Shown one piece after another: positions 22,930 through 34,866 of a stretch of DNA of 60,000 nucleotides (its first letter is position 1; every line of letters begins with the position of its first letter). The translations under genes were made by a program, and so were the position numbers. The DNA comes from Takakia lepidozioides. Its lineage: Eukaryota; Streptophyta; Takakiopsida; Takakiales; Takakiaceae. Under the pieces are notes generated by a model. The model was not told where the DNA came from. It made no database searches and worked only from the letters and a program-made list of their open reading frames with translations. Location of the stretch: NCBI GenBank assembly GCA_030704615.1, contig CM060733.1:67830001-67890000 (forward strand), written 5' to 3'.

Positions 22930-23706
22930 TTGCTCTCTTGCTCTGAGTCTCTTTCTAAGGGAAGTAAAATAAAGTGACTTCCTTCTCTTTCGTATCGTAG
23001 AAGGAACCCTCTCTAGCTTGACTACCTCTCTCCCTCTAAGTGCGGGAACAAGAAAGACAAAGTGACTCTCGATTTCTTGTAGAGTTGCGTGCGTTGGGGA
23101 TTGTCTCTAGAACCATCGGATTCCCTCTCGCGTGACCGTTACACAAATGTCATTCCCTTATTAGTGCACCTGCCAGCCATTAGTGGACAGCTGTTTGTCT
23201 GCAATGTAGTTATCGATGTCTGACGTGTGTCGCCCAAAATGAACGGCGTGCCGTTTATTTGAAGAGTTTCAATAATTGAATATAACAACGACAAATATTA
23301 TAAATGAATATAAAATTGAAAATAAAAAAATAGTTGGTCTGACTGCTCAAACTCAGACAATGCCTATGCCATCAGAACCATGGCACCATGGAATAAAAAA
23401 TATGGGGCCATCTGGCGCACAATCTCAGACAAATATATGTAAGTGAACGAGTGTTTGATGACAAATTTCTGGATATCATACACATTCATCCTTGTAAGCC
23501 CACCCCACGTTCGTTTCAAAGTTTGGACTTTCCAGGTGCGCATGATCAATGGTAAGCCAACTTGATTCTTTTTGAAACTTTGAAGCACATTTGAAGCTTT
23601 GTGAAAACACGGAAAAATGTATGTGTTTGAAGCTCTGTATAGTGTTCGGCACCTCACATTGTTTCTGGCCTCTCTCTTATGTCAATTTGAATGAATATCC
23701 CTACAG
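22930..23706. promoter_or_regulatory. divergent intergenic region between copies A and B
   Basis: About 780 bp separate the presumed start of copy A (minus) from the first recognisable exon of copy B (plus). It is AT-rich around 23260-23340. No palindrome of the CGGYRCCG type is seen. A bidirectional promoter is possible, but no motif supports it, and copy B may have an unrecognised first exon here because its first visible exon begins after an acceptor (CTACAG at 23701-23706). Confidence 0.3.
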
Positions 23707-26170
23707 GAGAAGATGCAAAGGGTGGAGGATGAGAACCCTTCAGAGCAGGAAAATGAGATCATTGTTGATGTGGACAATGAGTTCTATGAAAGCAAAGCCG
23801 CGGAGATGCTGGGGGGTCAGAAGGTAAATTCTCAGCTTGTGGTGCAAAGTATGCTTGCCCTGGGTGGGAGGTTGAAGATTCCCCTGTGTAGGTTGGTTTC
23901 CATGCCCGTCGTTCGTCCACCCCTCATCAAGGACATCCAGAAGCTGGAGGCCGAGTTTGTTCATGGGTATTTGGATGGATCCGCAGTCTTTTACGTTTCT
24001 ACTAGGGATTCCAGAGGCAAAGAGCTCCTTGTGGATGAGTCAATCGTGGACACTTGGGATCCCATTTGGAGACATGTGAACGAATCCTTCGAACTTCTTC
24101 TCTCTAGGAAACCTTCGACCCAAGCATTCTCAGGGAAGATGTTTCACGTATGGGATGGCAACCACCGGTTGCTTGCATGGATGGCTGTCATTGGGAGGCT
24201 GCACTCACAGGAGGAAGAGTGACATTACTGTGTTCGAACGATGGTGCTGGATTGTGATGGGAACATGATCAGGATACCCCGGGTAAAGGTAGAGATGCAA
24301 AGGCAAAGGATGTGGCTGTTGGTGTAGGGAAAGGAAGGGGTAGGGGGAAAGAGCGCAAGGGCAAGTGGGTGGGCAAGGAAGTGTTACAGAAACTGGCCCT
24401 ACGGCGGATGTCTAGCAGACCAAAGAGACTCCACCGCATGGTAGGGGATCCGGGAGAAAGAACAAGGGGGTGGTTGATCCTAAGGACCCGTATCATGCAG
24501 TGGAGCATCCCACGAGTGTCATTCACCCTACCAGGTTGGAGATGGCCAACGTCGGGTTCCTTGCCATGATGGAGTCCAAGAAATCTGATTACAAGGGCGA
24601 TCAATCACCAGTGTGGGAGAGGATTGTGGAGTTCCTCAGCACGGTGCGTGTTGTCTTTTGCTTCTTGTGTGTTGTGGGCATGGCTCGTTTCAATCCTCTT
24701 GAGCATTCCATTGCATGCTTGTTTGCAGGCTAAAATGACCAAATCCTGGATGAACGGGAAGGAGAAGCCATATGCAGCCGAACTCATCATCTTGGACATC
24801 CTTGATGGGTTGCCAGTCCCGGATGTCCCTCCAGCGGGTGCTTGTCCAGGTTGGAATGCTTTTGATGAGTGCTACTGGCGGTGGGTTTACTCTTTTTGCA
24901 ATTTCTTTCTGTCCGATGCAGGTGTTTTGGTGCTCATCCAGTCCATCGACCTTCGTTGTCGCCGTGCACTTGCCAGCTATTTGAAAGCTTCCGGTATGAG
25001 GGTCGTGAAGACCTAGAATTGTGTGAACAACATGTACCTGACGAAGGGGGATCGTCGGGAGAGATGGTAAATCTGCCTTTTTATTCCTCTTCTTGGTGGT
25101 TCTCGGATGGAGTTGCATAAGTCGCTCAAATGAATATGTAGGGGCCTGATTTTCAACCTTCTTAGTTCCTTGTGGATGTCCTATTCGCAGACTCGTTTGT
25201 TTGAAGCTGTTTGTCTCGTCCGAGTGCATCCACCTACGACTCCAGCCGTCATTAGGGAGTTCGCCATCACTCATGGGGGCAAGTTCATAGACGAGAGGAC
25301 AGATCCTCCCACGGATGACATGCACCACAACTACGTGGACATCAACGTGTGCTTGCGAAGGGGGAATGGGGTTCCTTGGAGAGGGGCCAGGGAGAGGAGC
25401 CCGACTTTCATTCAAACGATTGTGGAGTGCTGCACCTACACCGATGCCAGATTTCTAGATTTGTCAATGGGCACAGGTTCGTCTCTTCAACATTCACATT
25501 TGATTGGGTTTGTTTGAGCTTGCACTTTCAGCACTTCCCACCGTTCCAAATGAGTCTTCAATGTCTGTTTCCTTCCTTCTATTCCATTGCAGGTGCTTCG
25601 TACCACGTTTGCAAGGCCAGTGCGCGACATCTCTTCGGGATTAAAGGGGATGCCGAAATTTACAAGAACCTCTTGATGGGTTTGGGTGGACACACTTCTC
25701 AAGTCCTTCCGAAGCCCCTTCCCGGTGATATTGATACAGGGGAGACGTCCGACAAGGAGCTGGACTCCGACTTTGCCTGTGAGTAAGTTCAACCTGTGGA
25801 TGCTTGCATTGTTGTTTCAATACCCATAATCACTGTTCTTAAGGCAAAGTGTACATGAGAGACATCCTCTTCATTGGACTTGTGCATTGCATCATTGTAT
25901 TCAAAATGGGTTTTTGTCGACTTGTGCAGGAGTCCGTGTGCTTCCACTGACCCTCCAGGGCTATCACACCTTTTTGGACTTCTTTCAAGTCATCCTCAGT
26001 CTTACATGCTACCCATCTATGCGGAGGCACTCGCAACAAGCATGTCCGTTCATGGCACTCGCAGTCCAACCATCGACGGCCGTGGTAGCAGACGTGGTGT
26101 TGGGGCCGGAATCTTTGTGGATGACATAGTACAAGAGGTCGATTCTGATTCTGATGACTGTGACACTTGA
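23707..26170 (+). pseudogene. ParB/Srx-like plus N4/N6-methyltransferase-like gene, copy B
   Basis: Exons inferred from splice borders and homology to copy A: 23707-24643 (ParB/Srx-like domain, then a lysine/glycine-rich linker), 24729-25066, 25191-25476, 25593-25782, 25930-26170. The first has RLKIPLCRLVSMPVVRPPL, AVFYVST and the complete motif FHVWDGNHRLLAW near 24150-24180. The rest has AAELIILDILDG, LSDAGVLVLIQS, TRLFEAVCLVRV, VPWRGARERSPTF, FLDLSMGTGASYH and a tail MLPIYAEAL shared with copy A. The helical middle exons of A and C are missing, so B carries an internal deletion after the DGNHR exon. Stops: TGA near 24220 and TAG near 25012, where A has Trp (RTWNCVN); plus one frameshift in the linker near 24460. 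Splice phases across the last three junctions are exactly compatible. Confidence 0.65.
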
Positions 26171-26502
26171 TATCGAGTTTTCTTTTACTTTTATTCGGGG
26201 CCAGTTTTGAAATGGGATGGTTGTGTGTGCTTGTTGTCTTGTTTGCAATGTGTGCGTGGGATGCAAATTCCTGGGAACAAACTATCGTTGGAGATGGGGG
26301 TTGCATGGACTGCCCGGATTGTTCCTTCAATCTCTTTAGTGTTTTACGGAGCTCACAGGCTTGTGTGCATTGCAAAAACAAACAAACGTCTTTGGTTTGG
26401 GCAAACATTCTCGCATCATTTGCTCATTGGTCTCCAAACCATTCCTGCCAGAAGAATGCTTGGTAAATCCATCACGTTAAAGTCCACGTGATCAAAGATC
26501 GT
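26171..26502 (+). other. 3' flank of copy B, no gene
   Basis: No protein domain seen; probably untranslated sequence followed by unrelated repeat DNA. Confidence 0.3.
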
Positions 26503-26643
26503 TCAGGCATTCTTCTGGTGAGCATCCATGATGCTCCCGCACATACCATACATGTTCGCAAGGGTGGTGAGTAAGAAAACATTTCGCAGGGATCCACTTT
26601 GGATGATGTGAGTGTGCACCTGCTCACGACGTAGCCACATTCC
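26503..26643 (-). pseudogene. PPR repeat fragment
   Basis: Minus-strand translation has EQVHTHIIQSGSLRNVFL followed by TTLANMYGMCGSIMDA, the usual succession of a plant PPR repeat (VH..II..G...NVF...L..MY..CG...DA). Only about 45 codons remain, with no flanking repeats. It is related in motif, but not closely in sequence, to the 44-47 kb PPR array. Confidence 0.6.
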
Positions 26644-26744
26644 CATGCAAGGGCTTGGTATGTTAATTACGTCTAAATGGATGCAATGGATAGAAATGAT
26701 AGATACAATGGATGTAACACATCCAGTCTGCATTCCCTGGAAAG

Positions 26745-26850
26745 GGCTGATCAACCCGCGGTAATAGGTGACACCCGCGGAAATAGGCCTTGTATGCATG
26801 CTGATGTGGCGTGAGCCTGTGCTGGGCTCACATGCTCAGGCCTCCGGGCT
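26745..26850. repeat. dispersed repeat with CCGCGG...AATAGG and TGGCGTGAGC
   Basis: Contains CCCGCGGTAATAGG, CCCGCGGAAATAGG and GATGTGGCGTGAGCC. The same word pairs occur at 52.25-52.43 kb, and the GACGTGGCGTGAGC word recurs at 51.27 kb. No terminal structure identified. Confidence 0.45.
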
Positions 26851-26869
26851 CACGGAATAGCACCCCCCC

Positions 26870-29800
26870 TCAACAACCTGACCAGGCGGGATTCATACCC
26901 AATGCCTTTGATTCAGGATGTGCTAGACCAGTTAGGATCTGCCTGTTGGTTCTCTGCTTTAGACCTCCAGAGTGGTTTTTGGCAGATAAAGGTTAATGAT
27001 GAGGATGTGAAGACCAATTCCCTCTTCCTAAGAATCCTACTGCAGTTAGGGTTTTTGTGGGGATGTCAAACTATTACAGGATATATGTGAAAGGCTTTTC
27101 CATGATTGCTGTCCCGTTGTTTGAACTGACGAAAAAGGAAGTTAAGTTCAAATGGTCAGTTCAGTCTCAAAATGCATTTGAAACACTGAAGGTGAAGTTG
27201 TTGAGTGCTCCAATTCTAGGTCATCCAGACTTCAATAAACCATTCATACTAGATGTCGATTGGTCTGGAAAAGGGGTTGGTGCAGAAGGAAAACCGAAAA
27301 GAAGTGGTCATTGCATATGCCAGCAAGGGACTGTCCGATGCACAGAAGAAGTACCATCCCATGGAAGGTGAGTGCTATGCACTAGTATGGGGGGTATTAC
27401 ATTTTCGGCGTATTTGTATGGTACACCCTTTTTGGTTAGAACAGATCACAAGCCCTTGGAGTGGTTAGCCTCAGCGAGCGATGCCTATGGTAGACGAGGG
27501 AGATGGATAATGCTACTACAGGACTTTGAGTTTAAAATAGTGCACAGGCCTGGATCACGTCACTCCAACGTTGATGCACTTAGCAGGTACCCGGTGGGTG
27601 AGGCACAAGAAACTGAGTACCTGGAGATAAACTCCACTGATTATTGTGAGACCAAAAGAGAGGGAAGAACGAGAGGTGGAGCGTTTCTTCTCAGAATTTA
27701 TGTAGCAAACAGCATAGCAAGGGCAGAGTTACACCAACATGTAGGTGGGAAGGAAGTAGTTGTGGCAAGCACCATGAGGGAGGTGATGTTCGAATCTGAT
27801 GAGGACAGTTTGCCTTGCAAAAGAGAAGATTACTTTATATGTGTGTGGGCATTCTGGTTTTTCAGAAAGGAGCTGAAGGAGGTTCACTTTTCAGTTGAGA
27901 CAGGCCTGGATCCCTATTGGTGGTTGCTATCATCACATCACCAGGGTACAGACTTGCTATCTGACTTCTCTTTTGACTTTGTGAGCAACAATGCAACTAA
28001 CCAGGGTAGAACTATGAGCAGAAAAGGGAGGGTCTAGGTCAGATTTTGCCATGCCAGCAATGGAACACAAGAGGGTAAGCTTTTGCAGCTAGTTGTCTTA
28101 ACACCAGGGAGATAGAGGGTATGACAGCAGGTCTTGGCGTACATAGCATTGAACCCATGCAGGTGAGAGGGCAAAAATGTTCAGAAAAAGAGTCATGGCC
28201 AAGAGAGAGTGAGGCTGAAAGTAGCTACGCCAATGGACAGGACATGTTGTGGGAGACACCTACCATATGTGTAGTTCAGACCAGGAGCAGCATAGGCAGC
28301 AAAAATGGAGTCAACATTACCCAAACAGCAGGTCTAGATGTACTCATGCATGGGAATGGTCAAGAGGATCCAGAAAAAGAGTCACGGACGAGAGGGCGTG
28401 AGGCTGAGAGTAGCTACAGTGGACAAGACATGTTGTGGGAGATGCCCACTATCTGTGTAATTCAGACTAGGCCTTGGCAGCAAAAATAGACCTGCAAAAA
28501 TCCCAACAGCATACAAGTATCTAGATGAATTGTACTCCGCTTCCGAAGGGCGTTCTAAGGACAATGGAGTCTTCACTTCCCCAACGGCAGAGAGACCAAG
28601 CAGCAGCAAGGGAGGGGACTCACTAGAGGAGGGACAGCCCCTCTGGATGGATCAATCTCTTGACAAGAGGCAGGATGATGATCAATACTCGATGGTACAG
28701 CGGGAAGGGTATAGCCAAGGTGATGAAGCACCAAGGCAGATGGAAAAAGGGAAGAAGGTTGACACCACAGGTGAGCACAACATGGAATATGAAGAAACAA
28801 CCTCTGCTGCATCAAGCTCTGAGAGTGAAGGGGGGACACAAATGCAACAGCAGCTGTGGACAACTCCAACCAAGGCTGAGCAGCTGGCCTTGATACTTAG
28901 GGCAGATTGTATGGAGGACGTGGAGGCTGAAGAATTCTCACCAGTTCCGTTTGCACATAGGCGGGAGGAGAAGGAAGCAGATGTCTTGGATGACATTCAG
29001 TCCATGCATTGTTTGACTTTTGGAGAACCCAATGACTACCTCATGAAGGAAGAGAGACGGCGTGTGCTGAAAAGAACCCGGAAGTATACATATGAGAAAG
29101 GAGATGTGTTCTACCAAGGAAGGCTGGTCCCACCAGCCAAGGACAGGGAGGCTTTGGTAATAGAGGTTCATGAACAAATGGGGCACTTTGGGGTGCATAG
29201 AACACAGACTGAAATCTGTCGCCGCTTCTTCTGGCACAACCGAACGCAGCAAGTCCGATCAGTGTTGAGGAGTTGTGAAGGATGTCAACATACCAGCCAG
29301 CAAGGTGTTATGAGGTCAGGTTCCTCCACCCTACACAGCATACCAGTCGTGGATTTATTCTATAGGGTAGCTCTGGATACAGCAAGGCCATTGCCACTCA
29401 CAACAAGGGGTAACAAGTATCTTCTCATTGCCATAGACCACTTCTCTAAGTGGGTTGAAGCAAGGCCAGTGCCGGACCACTCAGCTGACCTGACAGCAAG
29501 GTTCTTGGAAGAGGAGGTATTAAGTCGCTATGGCTTTCCCCAATGTGTGTTGACAGACAGTGGATCAGAATGGGCAGGTGAATTTGAACAGGTATGCCAA
29601 ATGTTTGCTATCAAACATGAGCATAGTGCCCCGTACTGGCCCCAGTGCAACGGTATGGTTGAACGAGTTATCAAATCCATCAAACAAAGCGTGACCACTC
29701 AGGCAGTAGGAAATGAGATTGAGTGGGATGTCAGTGTATACCGTGCTCTAATGGGATATAGGTTTGGGGTGCAAGCTACCACCAAGTTCTCTCCCTTTCA

Positions 29801-30074
29801 GGTGTTGACAGGAAGGATGCCAAGGCTAGGGCTGGACAACAGGCTGAGCTCATTAAAAGAGGATGTTTATCAAGATGACTCAGTGGAGGCAATGACCAGC
29901 ATGATGAACGAGAAAACACAGCTGATTGCAGAGCTGGAGTCAGACCTACGGCGCAACGTCAAGAAGGGACAACAAAAGCAATCACGGGACTATGCGAGAA
30001 AGCACCATGGAAAGAAGGATTACAAAGAGTTGCCAGCTAACAGCATGGTCATGATGCTCAGACCAGGCAAGTGA
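26870..30074 (+). pseudogene. Ty3/gypsy pol, third element (partial RT, RNase H, integrase)
   Basis: RT motif A region at 26900-27010 (SALDLQSGFWQIKV) jumps directly to the connection domain (GMSNYYRIYVKGF) near 27060, so the catalytic DD box is deleted. RNase H at 27230-27600 has VVIAYASKGLSDAQKKYH, RTDHKPLEW and RPGSRHSNVDALSRYP, with frameshifts near 27290 and 27410. A spacer of about 1.3 kb (27600-28950) without known domains follows; it contains a direct duplication. The integrase is in a long open frame (28530-30074): HEQMGHFGVHR...CEGC zinc part, ALDTARPL, LTDSGSEW and NGMVERVIKSIKQ give the D,D,E core. The frame ends in MMLRPGK, then shifts. No chromodomain or PHD is recognisable after it. 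Confidence 0.85.
28122..28489 (+). repeat. direct duplication inside the RNase H-integrase spacer
   Basis: The translated words EAESSYANGQDMLWETPTIC and EAESSYSGQDMLWEMPTIC recur about 190 bp apart, each preceded by EKES and an arginine-rich segment, so a unit of roughly 190 bp has been tandemly duplicated. Confidence 0.75.
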
Positions 30075-31786
30075 AGCTCGATGATCCATGGGAGGGACCC
30101 TACGATTTTTTGGGATACAAGAGCCAAGGAGAATGCAGCAGAGAGGGAAGCTGAAAGGAAATGCATGGGAATGGAAAAGTATGGGTGCGCAGCCGCAGGG
30201 AATTGAAGACATACCAGAGCAGGAATGAAGAAGGATCTGAGCAGATGGCCCACGAGGATGTGGACACTTAAAAATGGAGTCACGCTACATCTATAGCAAA
30301 TTTTTGAGGTAAAAATATCAATCAGGCAGTATCAAATAAGGATTATACTTGATGAAATGAGAGGGAGCCCAGGATAAACATCTGATAGGTATTGGAACGG
30401 GGGAGGACTTCTGATCTGGCCTTTCATCTGGATGACCTGGGAAGAGATGAATGTGAAGCGAGTGCGTGGCATGAGCAGATATGTGACCGCCTGACAGTGA
30501 GGGGCCGTATTCGTCATCCTCTTGAGAGATCGTGGAGCGGCGGATATTTGTGCTGGATACTATATCGGGGAGAGCAGCAGGGAGTTAAGTTGCATGACGG
30601 CTCAGAGCAGCTCTTGAATTCATGGAGACAAGGCATGATGGGGGCGGTTGCTGAGAATGGTGAAACCTGTTGCTATGGTGAAATCAAGGGGATGGGGATG
30701 ATTGGCTGGCATATGCAGGAAACGAGTGTTACCATCCTGAATGGAGTATTTGCACAGCAAGAGGGCGGCAAAAGTAGCATCTCTCATAATATATAGGAGT
30801 AAGAAAGGAAGTTGCAGAGGCAGTGGGCAGCTCGCAGATCGAGGGGCCGAGTTAATAGCCTCAGCTGAGATAGACTCAGAGAATTAGATAGAGATCTGTT
30901 GGCTGGTATTTGGGCAGAAGATGTGCCTGGTCACCAGGGAAGGAATTGATCATGAAATAGATAAAGGTGGCAGCAATGGTATCTGCAGGGGTAGGGCGGC
31001 GCCGCTGAGGAGAAATATCTGAAGGAAAGGGGTGAAGAGAAAAGTATATGATGGAGAGGAGCAGAGATACTTAGCAGCTTTTTGACATGTAGAAACGAGA
31101 GTGAAAGAATGCTACTGTGTAGAGAAAAAAGCTGGAGTAGGAGAAAATGGTTGATTTTGCCTTAGCACCTGTCTTAGGACCTTCCGTTTGAGGAAGCATG
31201 ATATAAATCGAAGTGGGGAGCTTGCAACCAGCAAAGAGTACGAGTGTGAGGATTAAGTATAAGAATCTGCTTTGAGTAGTTGTCAGCAATGAGAGAGTAT
31301 CTTTGAATTGTTGCGAGTGAGAACAAGTAGATTTTCATGACAAATCACCCAAGGGGCATGCGAAGATCATCTCTTGGAAACGCTGAAAAGGGCACTGCAC
31401 TGTTTTACAATTTGCAGTCAGAAAAAGAGGTTGGCAGGGGTGGGATCACATGAAACAGAGTCACCTGCTAGCTCGAGGATATGACTTAAAGGGTTCACTG
31501 TGGATGTCTGAACCAGTGAAGAGCTACCTCCAATACTAGTAAATGTGTATCCTACATGTGCAACGCTGTACTAACGTGGGATGGATTTGTGCACAGATAC
31601 CTGCAGGCATGTGCAATGTCCTCTTCTTGAACTGAGTTTCTTTTATTGCAAGCAACGACCATACATGGTTTTCTTTCTTCCACTGCAGCTTTGTATGGTT
31701 AGCCAGTCCTAGATCTCTGACATGATTGAATGATACAAGCCCACTTAGCAAGGGCTCCTTTTTTCACGCTACACATGACCTAGCAC
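30075..31786 (+). other. 3' part of the third gypsy element or unknown sequence
   Basis: The first 200 bp continue the integrase tail in another frame. An open frame of 134 codons (30392-30796) shows no motif I recognise. No LTR pair, polypurine tract or tRNA was found. Confidence 0.3.
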
Positions 31787-31880
31787 GCCCGGTTTGGAAG
31801 TTAGGCACACGAATCAAAGCGAGTAACTATGATTTGAAGGGGGAGTTTATCAAAGTGAGGTGCACGACATACTTGGTCAT
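31787..31880 (+). pseudogene. fragment matching the 0.4 kb gag-like block
   Basis: Translates ASNYDLKGEFIKVRCTT, closely matching ASNYDLRGGEFTEVRCATT on the minus strand at about 440-370. DNA identity covers about 90 bp, including GCGAGTAACTATGA. It is a short remnant of the same family, in opposite orientation. Confidence 0.6.
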
Positions 31881-34213
31881 ACCTTAATGGTAGGTATGAA
31901 CTACATAAAAAGTTTGAAAAGAAGAAAAAAACATTTGAACGGCAAACCATCCTTCAGGCCTCTAATGGTCGTGCCTTTGACAAGCTAAGTAAGAGGAATG
32001 CAGCTAGGTTAGCGTAGTTGTGGCTAACTTGGTCGACAACTATTTTAAGTTCAAAATAAAATACTCCGTGTCTTCACTAGTTCACACCATAGAGGGGATA
32101 GAGGTGGACAATACTAAATGGTCCTAGACAAACATTTACACATAGCAATTAAAGCAAATGTTAACTTGTAGGAGAATGTTGACAACTTTCAATGAAGCTG
32201 TGACATTGATGAAACATGTTGTCTCACCCCAGCATGAGGTTTGTTTCCTATGCGGGTATCCGAGAAGGCTTTTCACGGAGTTCCTTGTACATCTCAACTA
32301 ATCACATTAATGTAGATGATTATTGTATACCAACATGGATGCATTGTACCCAATTCTAATTCTACTCTAGTATTCTAGATATTTATTGAGTAACATATAA
32401 TTTTCTTATGGTACCTGATCTGGACATGTTTTTGCTTTTTAGGAGGTAGTAAGTTGGAGCGGAGAGGCCTAGCTCAGGGCGGCGGGGCCCAGCTGTCTCT
32501 CGCCTTCGTTGGCCTTCTAGAAGGCTGGTTCACTCCAGGTGTGCACATTCCCACGATGGGCGCCTAGATGTGGCTGGACACACCTCTTCATCCCATCGCA
32601 GTCCTGGTGCGCTCTATCGCACCCTTTTTACATCCCTATTGGTCGCTCCAATCGTCTCTCCTGTTTATACCTTCAAAAGTTCCCCCAACTGATGTTGGGT
32701 ACTTATTTGTATACCAACATGGACGCAACATGAGGTCGATGGAGGTATGGAGATTCTGTTCCATACCTCTTGCAATTCCCCATGCAGGCAGGGCAGAGAG
32801 GTGGGGGAGGGTCCAGAGGACAGGGGATAGGAAACCAACCGGCTCTCTCCCAAATTAAAAATGTTTGTCTCTCAGGCACTCTTCATCTGCTTAATTAGTG
32901 AGATCAGAATTGGTCGTAGAAAGTAGATTTGTCTTTATTTGAAGGCTTTGTTGCAGCGACATCCTTCGGTCAAATATCCTCTAGCAACAATGTACGCACC
33001 TCTAACAAGTGTTTCTGCCGCTGGATGAGACAGGGTTGAAGGTTTATGAAATGCTAAGATCGTGTACGAACTACGAACCTGGATCTCAATTTCACCGGAT
33101 TCCAGAGGAGGATTGTTGCTCCAACCAAATCCTTATAAACCTATCACTACCATCATCTCTGCTTATAGATACAACCACCAAAGGGTCAGTAATTGGGCTT
33201 GTTTATTTCTACTGGGGGAAGAGGGAAAAATGTGTAGAAGAGTGGGAACCGGAGTAAAAAGAGAATTTTGAAACAAACAAACTACAGCTCATGCATCTCA
33301 TATTCACATACAGCTTAAGTTGCCACTACTTAACGTAGTACTGTGTGGGGTCAAATGAGTTAGCTCCAGTGTATGGGGTACTGAAATACCTCGGTTTCAC
33401 AAATAGATACCCTCCATTGCCTTACAAAGAATGGAGGCAAGTAGATTGTGCAAGCGGTATTCTACTTCCAGCTCGGCGATAACATTTTGTTGCACCAAAA
33501 CTCTGTCATCCTACCTTATTCATTCCACAACTACAATTTGACGGGAAGTCAAATTCCTCTAATGCCCATACTTGAATTATAAGTGGACTTCAGTTGCAGT
33601 TCCAACTATCTGAAGCTTTCTGTCAGGAATCCGTGTGGCTAATTAGGGAACATTGGGAACAAGAATTCCCGGCAGTGGCAGCTGGATGAAACTATGATGG
33701 ATGGTCCTACATCTCGACCGATGGATGAGGAAAGGACAGAGCCTGCCTATTCCCAATCAACGACCCCAAAAAGCGACTCAATTCAGTGTATCATCCCAAA
33801 GGACACGTATAGCCACAAGCTACGTCACAGCTCAGGTGGCGAAACCGGCGTTGCGAATCGAGACGGACGGTGATGCGCAAACTCCGTCCGGCTGCTTATA
33901 GCCAAATAGCGCCCGTGCCGCCAGGCCCGTCGTCCCCTCAGATCGTCTTCCACGTGCCTAGAATCTGCCATCGTGTACCGACGCACGCCCGCGAGCGATC
34001 GCGGGTTCGACTCCACACCATACACTAACATCACAGTACAGCCTAAGGGCTGTGAAGGTCTCGCTGTTCTTTGGTGAAGCTCCGCTGCATCCCCAACTCT
34101 CCATCGCTCTCGAGATCCTTCCTTCAGTGAGGAGGGTGCGCACACGTAAAGCACCGGTCGAAAATTCGCTTTGTATTTTGAGGGCGCTTATTCCCCTGAA
34201 TGGGCCCTGTACA
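31881..34213. other. intergenic, no gene recognised
   Basis: Mixed-composition DNA with only short overlapping open frames. A GGGTTCGACTCC word near 33990 resembles a tRNA B-box, but no tRNA fold is formed. Confidence 0.4.
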
Positions 34214-34322
34214 GCGTGGCGGGGTGCTTAACACAAATATAACGCGCCCTAGGGTGCTTACACAAATGTAACGTGCCCTAGGGTGCTTACACAAACGTAA
34301 CCGCCCTAGGGTGCTTACAAAA
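34214..34322. repeat. tandem repeat of about 30 bp with CCCTAGGG
   Basis: About 3.5 units of GCCCTAGGGTGCTTACACAAA plus a short variable tail. Each unit carries the CCCTAGGG palindrome. It lies about 550 bp upstream of the GGH start. Confidence 0.85.
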
Positions 34323-34359
34323 GGACACGTGTCGAATTTTTCTAGCGGTGCTTCGCGCA

Positions 34360-34467
34360 GGGTAAGGCCCCTGCCCGCGGGGATTCCACGATTTTCGGGC
34401 TGTCAGCCTCGGGCTAACGCCCTCGGCAGCCAACCCTCAAATCGTGGAATGCCCTTGGGCAGTACCC
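34360..34467. repeat. foldback (imperfect inverted repeat)
   Basis: The left arm ends ATTCCACGATTT and the right arm begins AAATCGTGGAAT. The outer parts pair as GGGTA/TACCC and TGCCC/GGGCA with small bulges; arms are about 30 bp around a loop of roughly 45 bp. It could be a foldback mobile element or an RNA hairpin in the 5' flank of GGH. Confidence 0.75.
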
Positions 34468-34866
34468 TACACATTTACTCGTGTAGCCAATTCGGAGGTT
34501 AAGATTGATGCTGCTGGCCGAGTCAAGGTTGTGGCTGGTGGGGGTGTGTGTAGGGAGATATCTGAATGGCATATACTATAGGTATGCGCGGTCAATGGCT
34601 GTGGGCCCACAATCGATTGGGCGATCTCAGCTCACACAACCGAGGCGCCGCATCCACCTCTCTACAAAATGGAGGAAGGTAGGGAGTCGTTGACAGCGGT
34701 AGCAGCCTTCACGGGTTACTTGTCACGTCGCTCCCTGTGTGGGTTGGGGTTGCCTTCCCTAACATCGGTGAGAATTATCATAAAGGGAGAGGAGGAAGAA
34801 AAGAAGAAGACGAAGACGAAGAAGAGGATATTTAGTTCGTTTTCCACAGTGGGACAGGTTGCCGCA

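Noticed and set aside
30392-30796. Novel 134-residue protein
   Set aside because: Open but without motif, homology within the window, or splice or promoter support; kept only as a remark.
33945-34020. tRNA gene ending in GGGTTCGACTCC
   Set aside because: No D-arm, anticodon stem or acceptor stem can be formed upstream of the B-box-like word.
34669-34866. N-terminal extension of GGH from an upstream in-frame ATG
   Set aside because: It would bury the signal peptide behind 66 residues including a lysine/glutamate run from a purine-rich leader.
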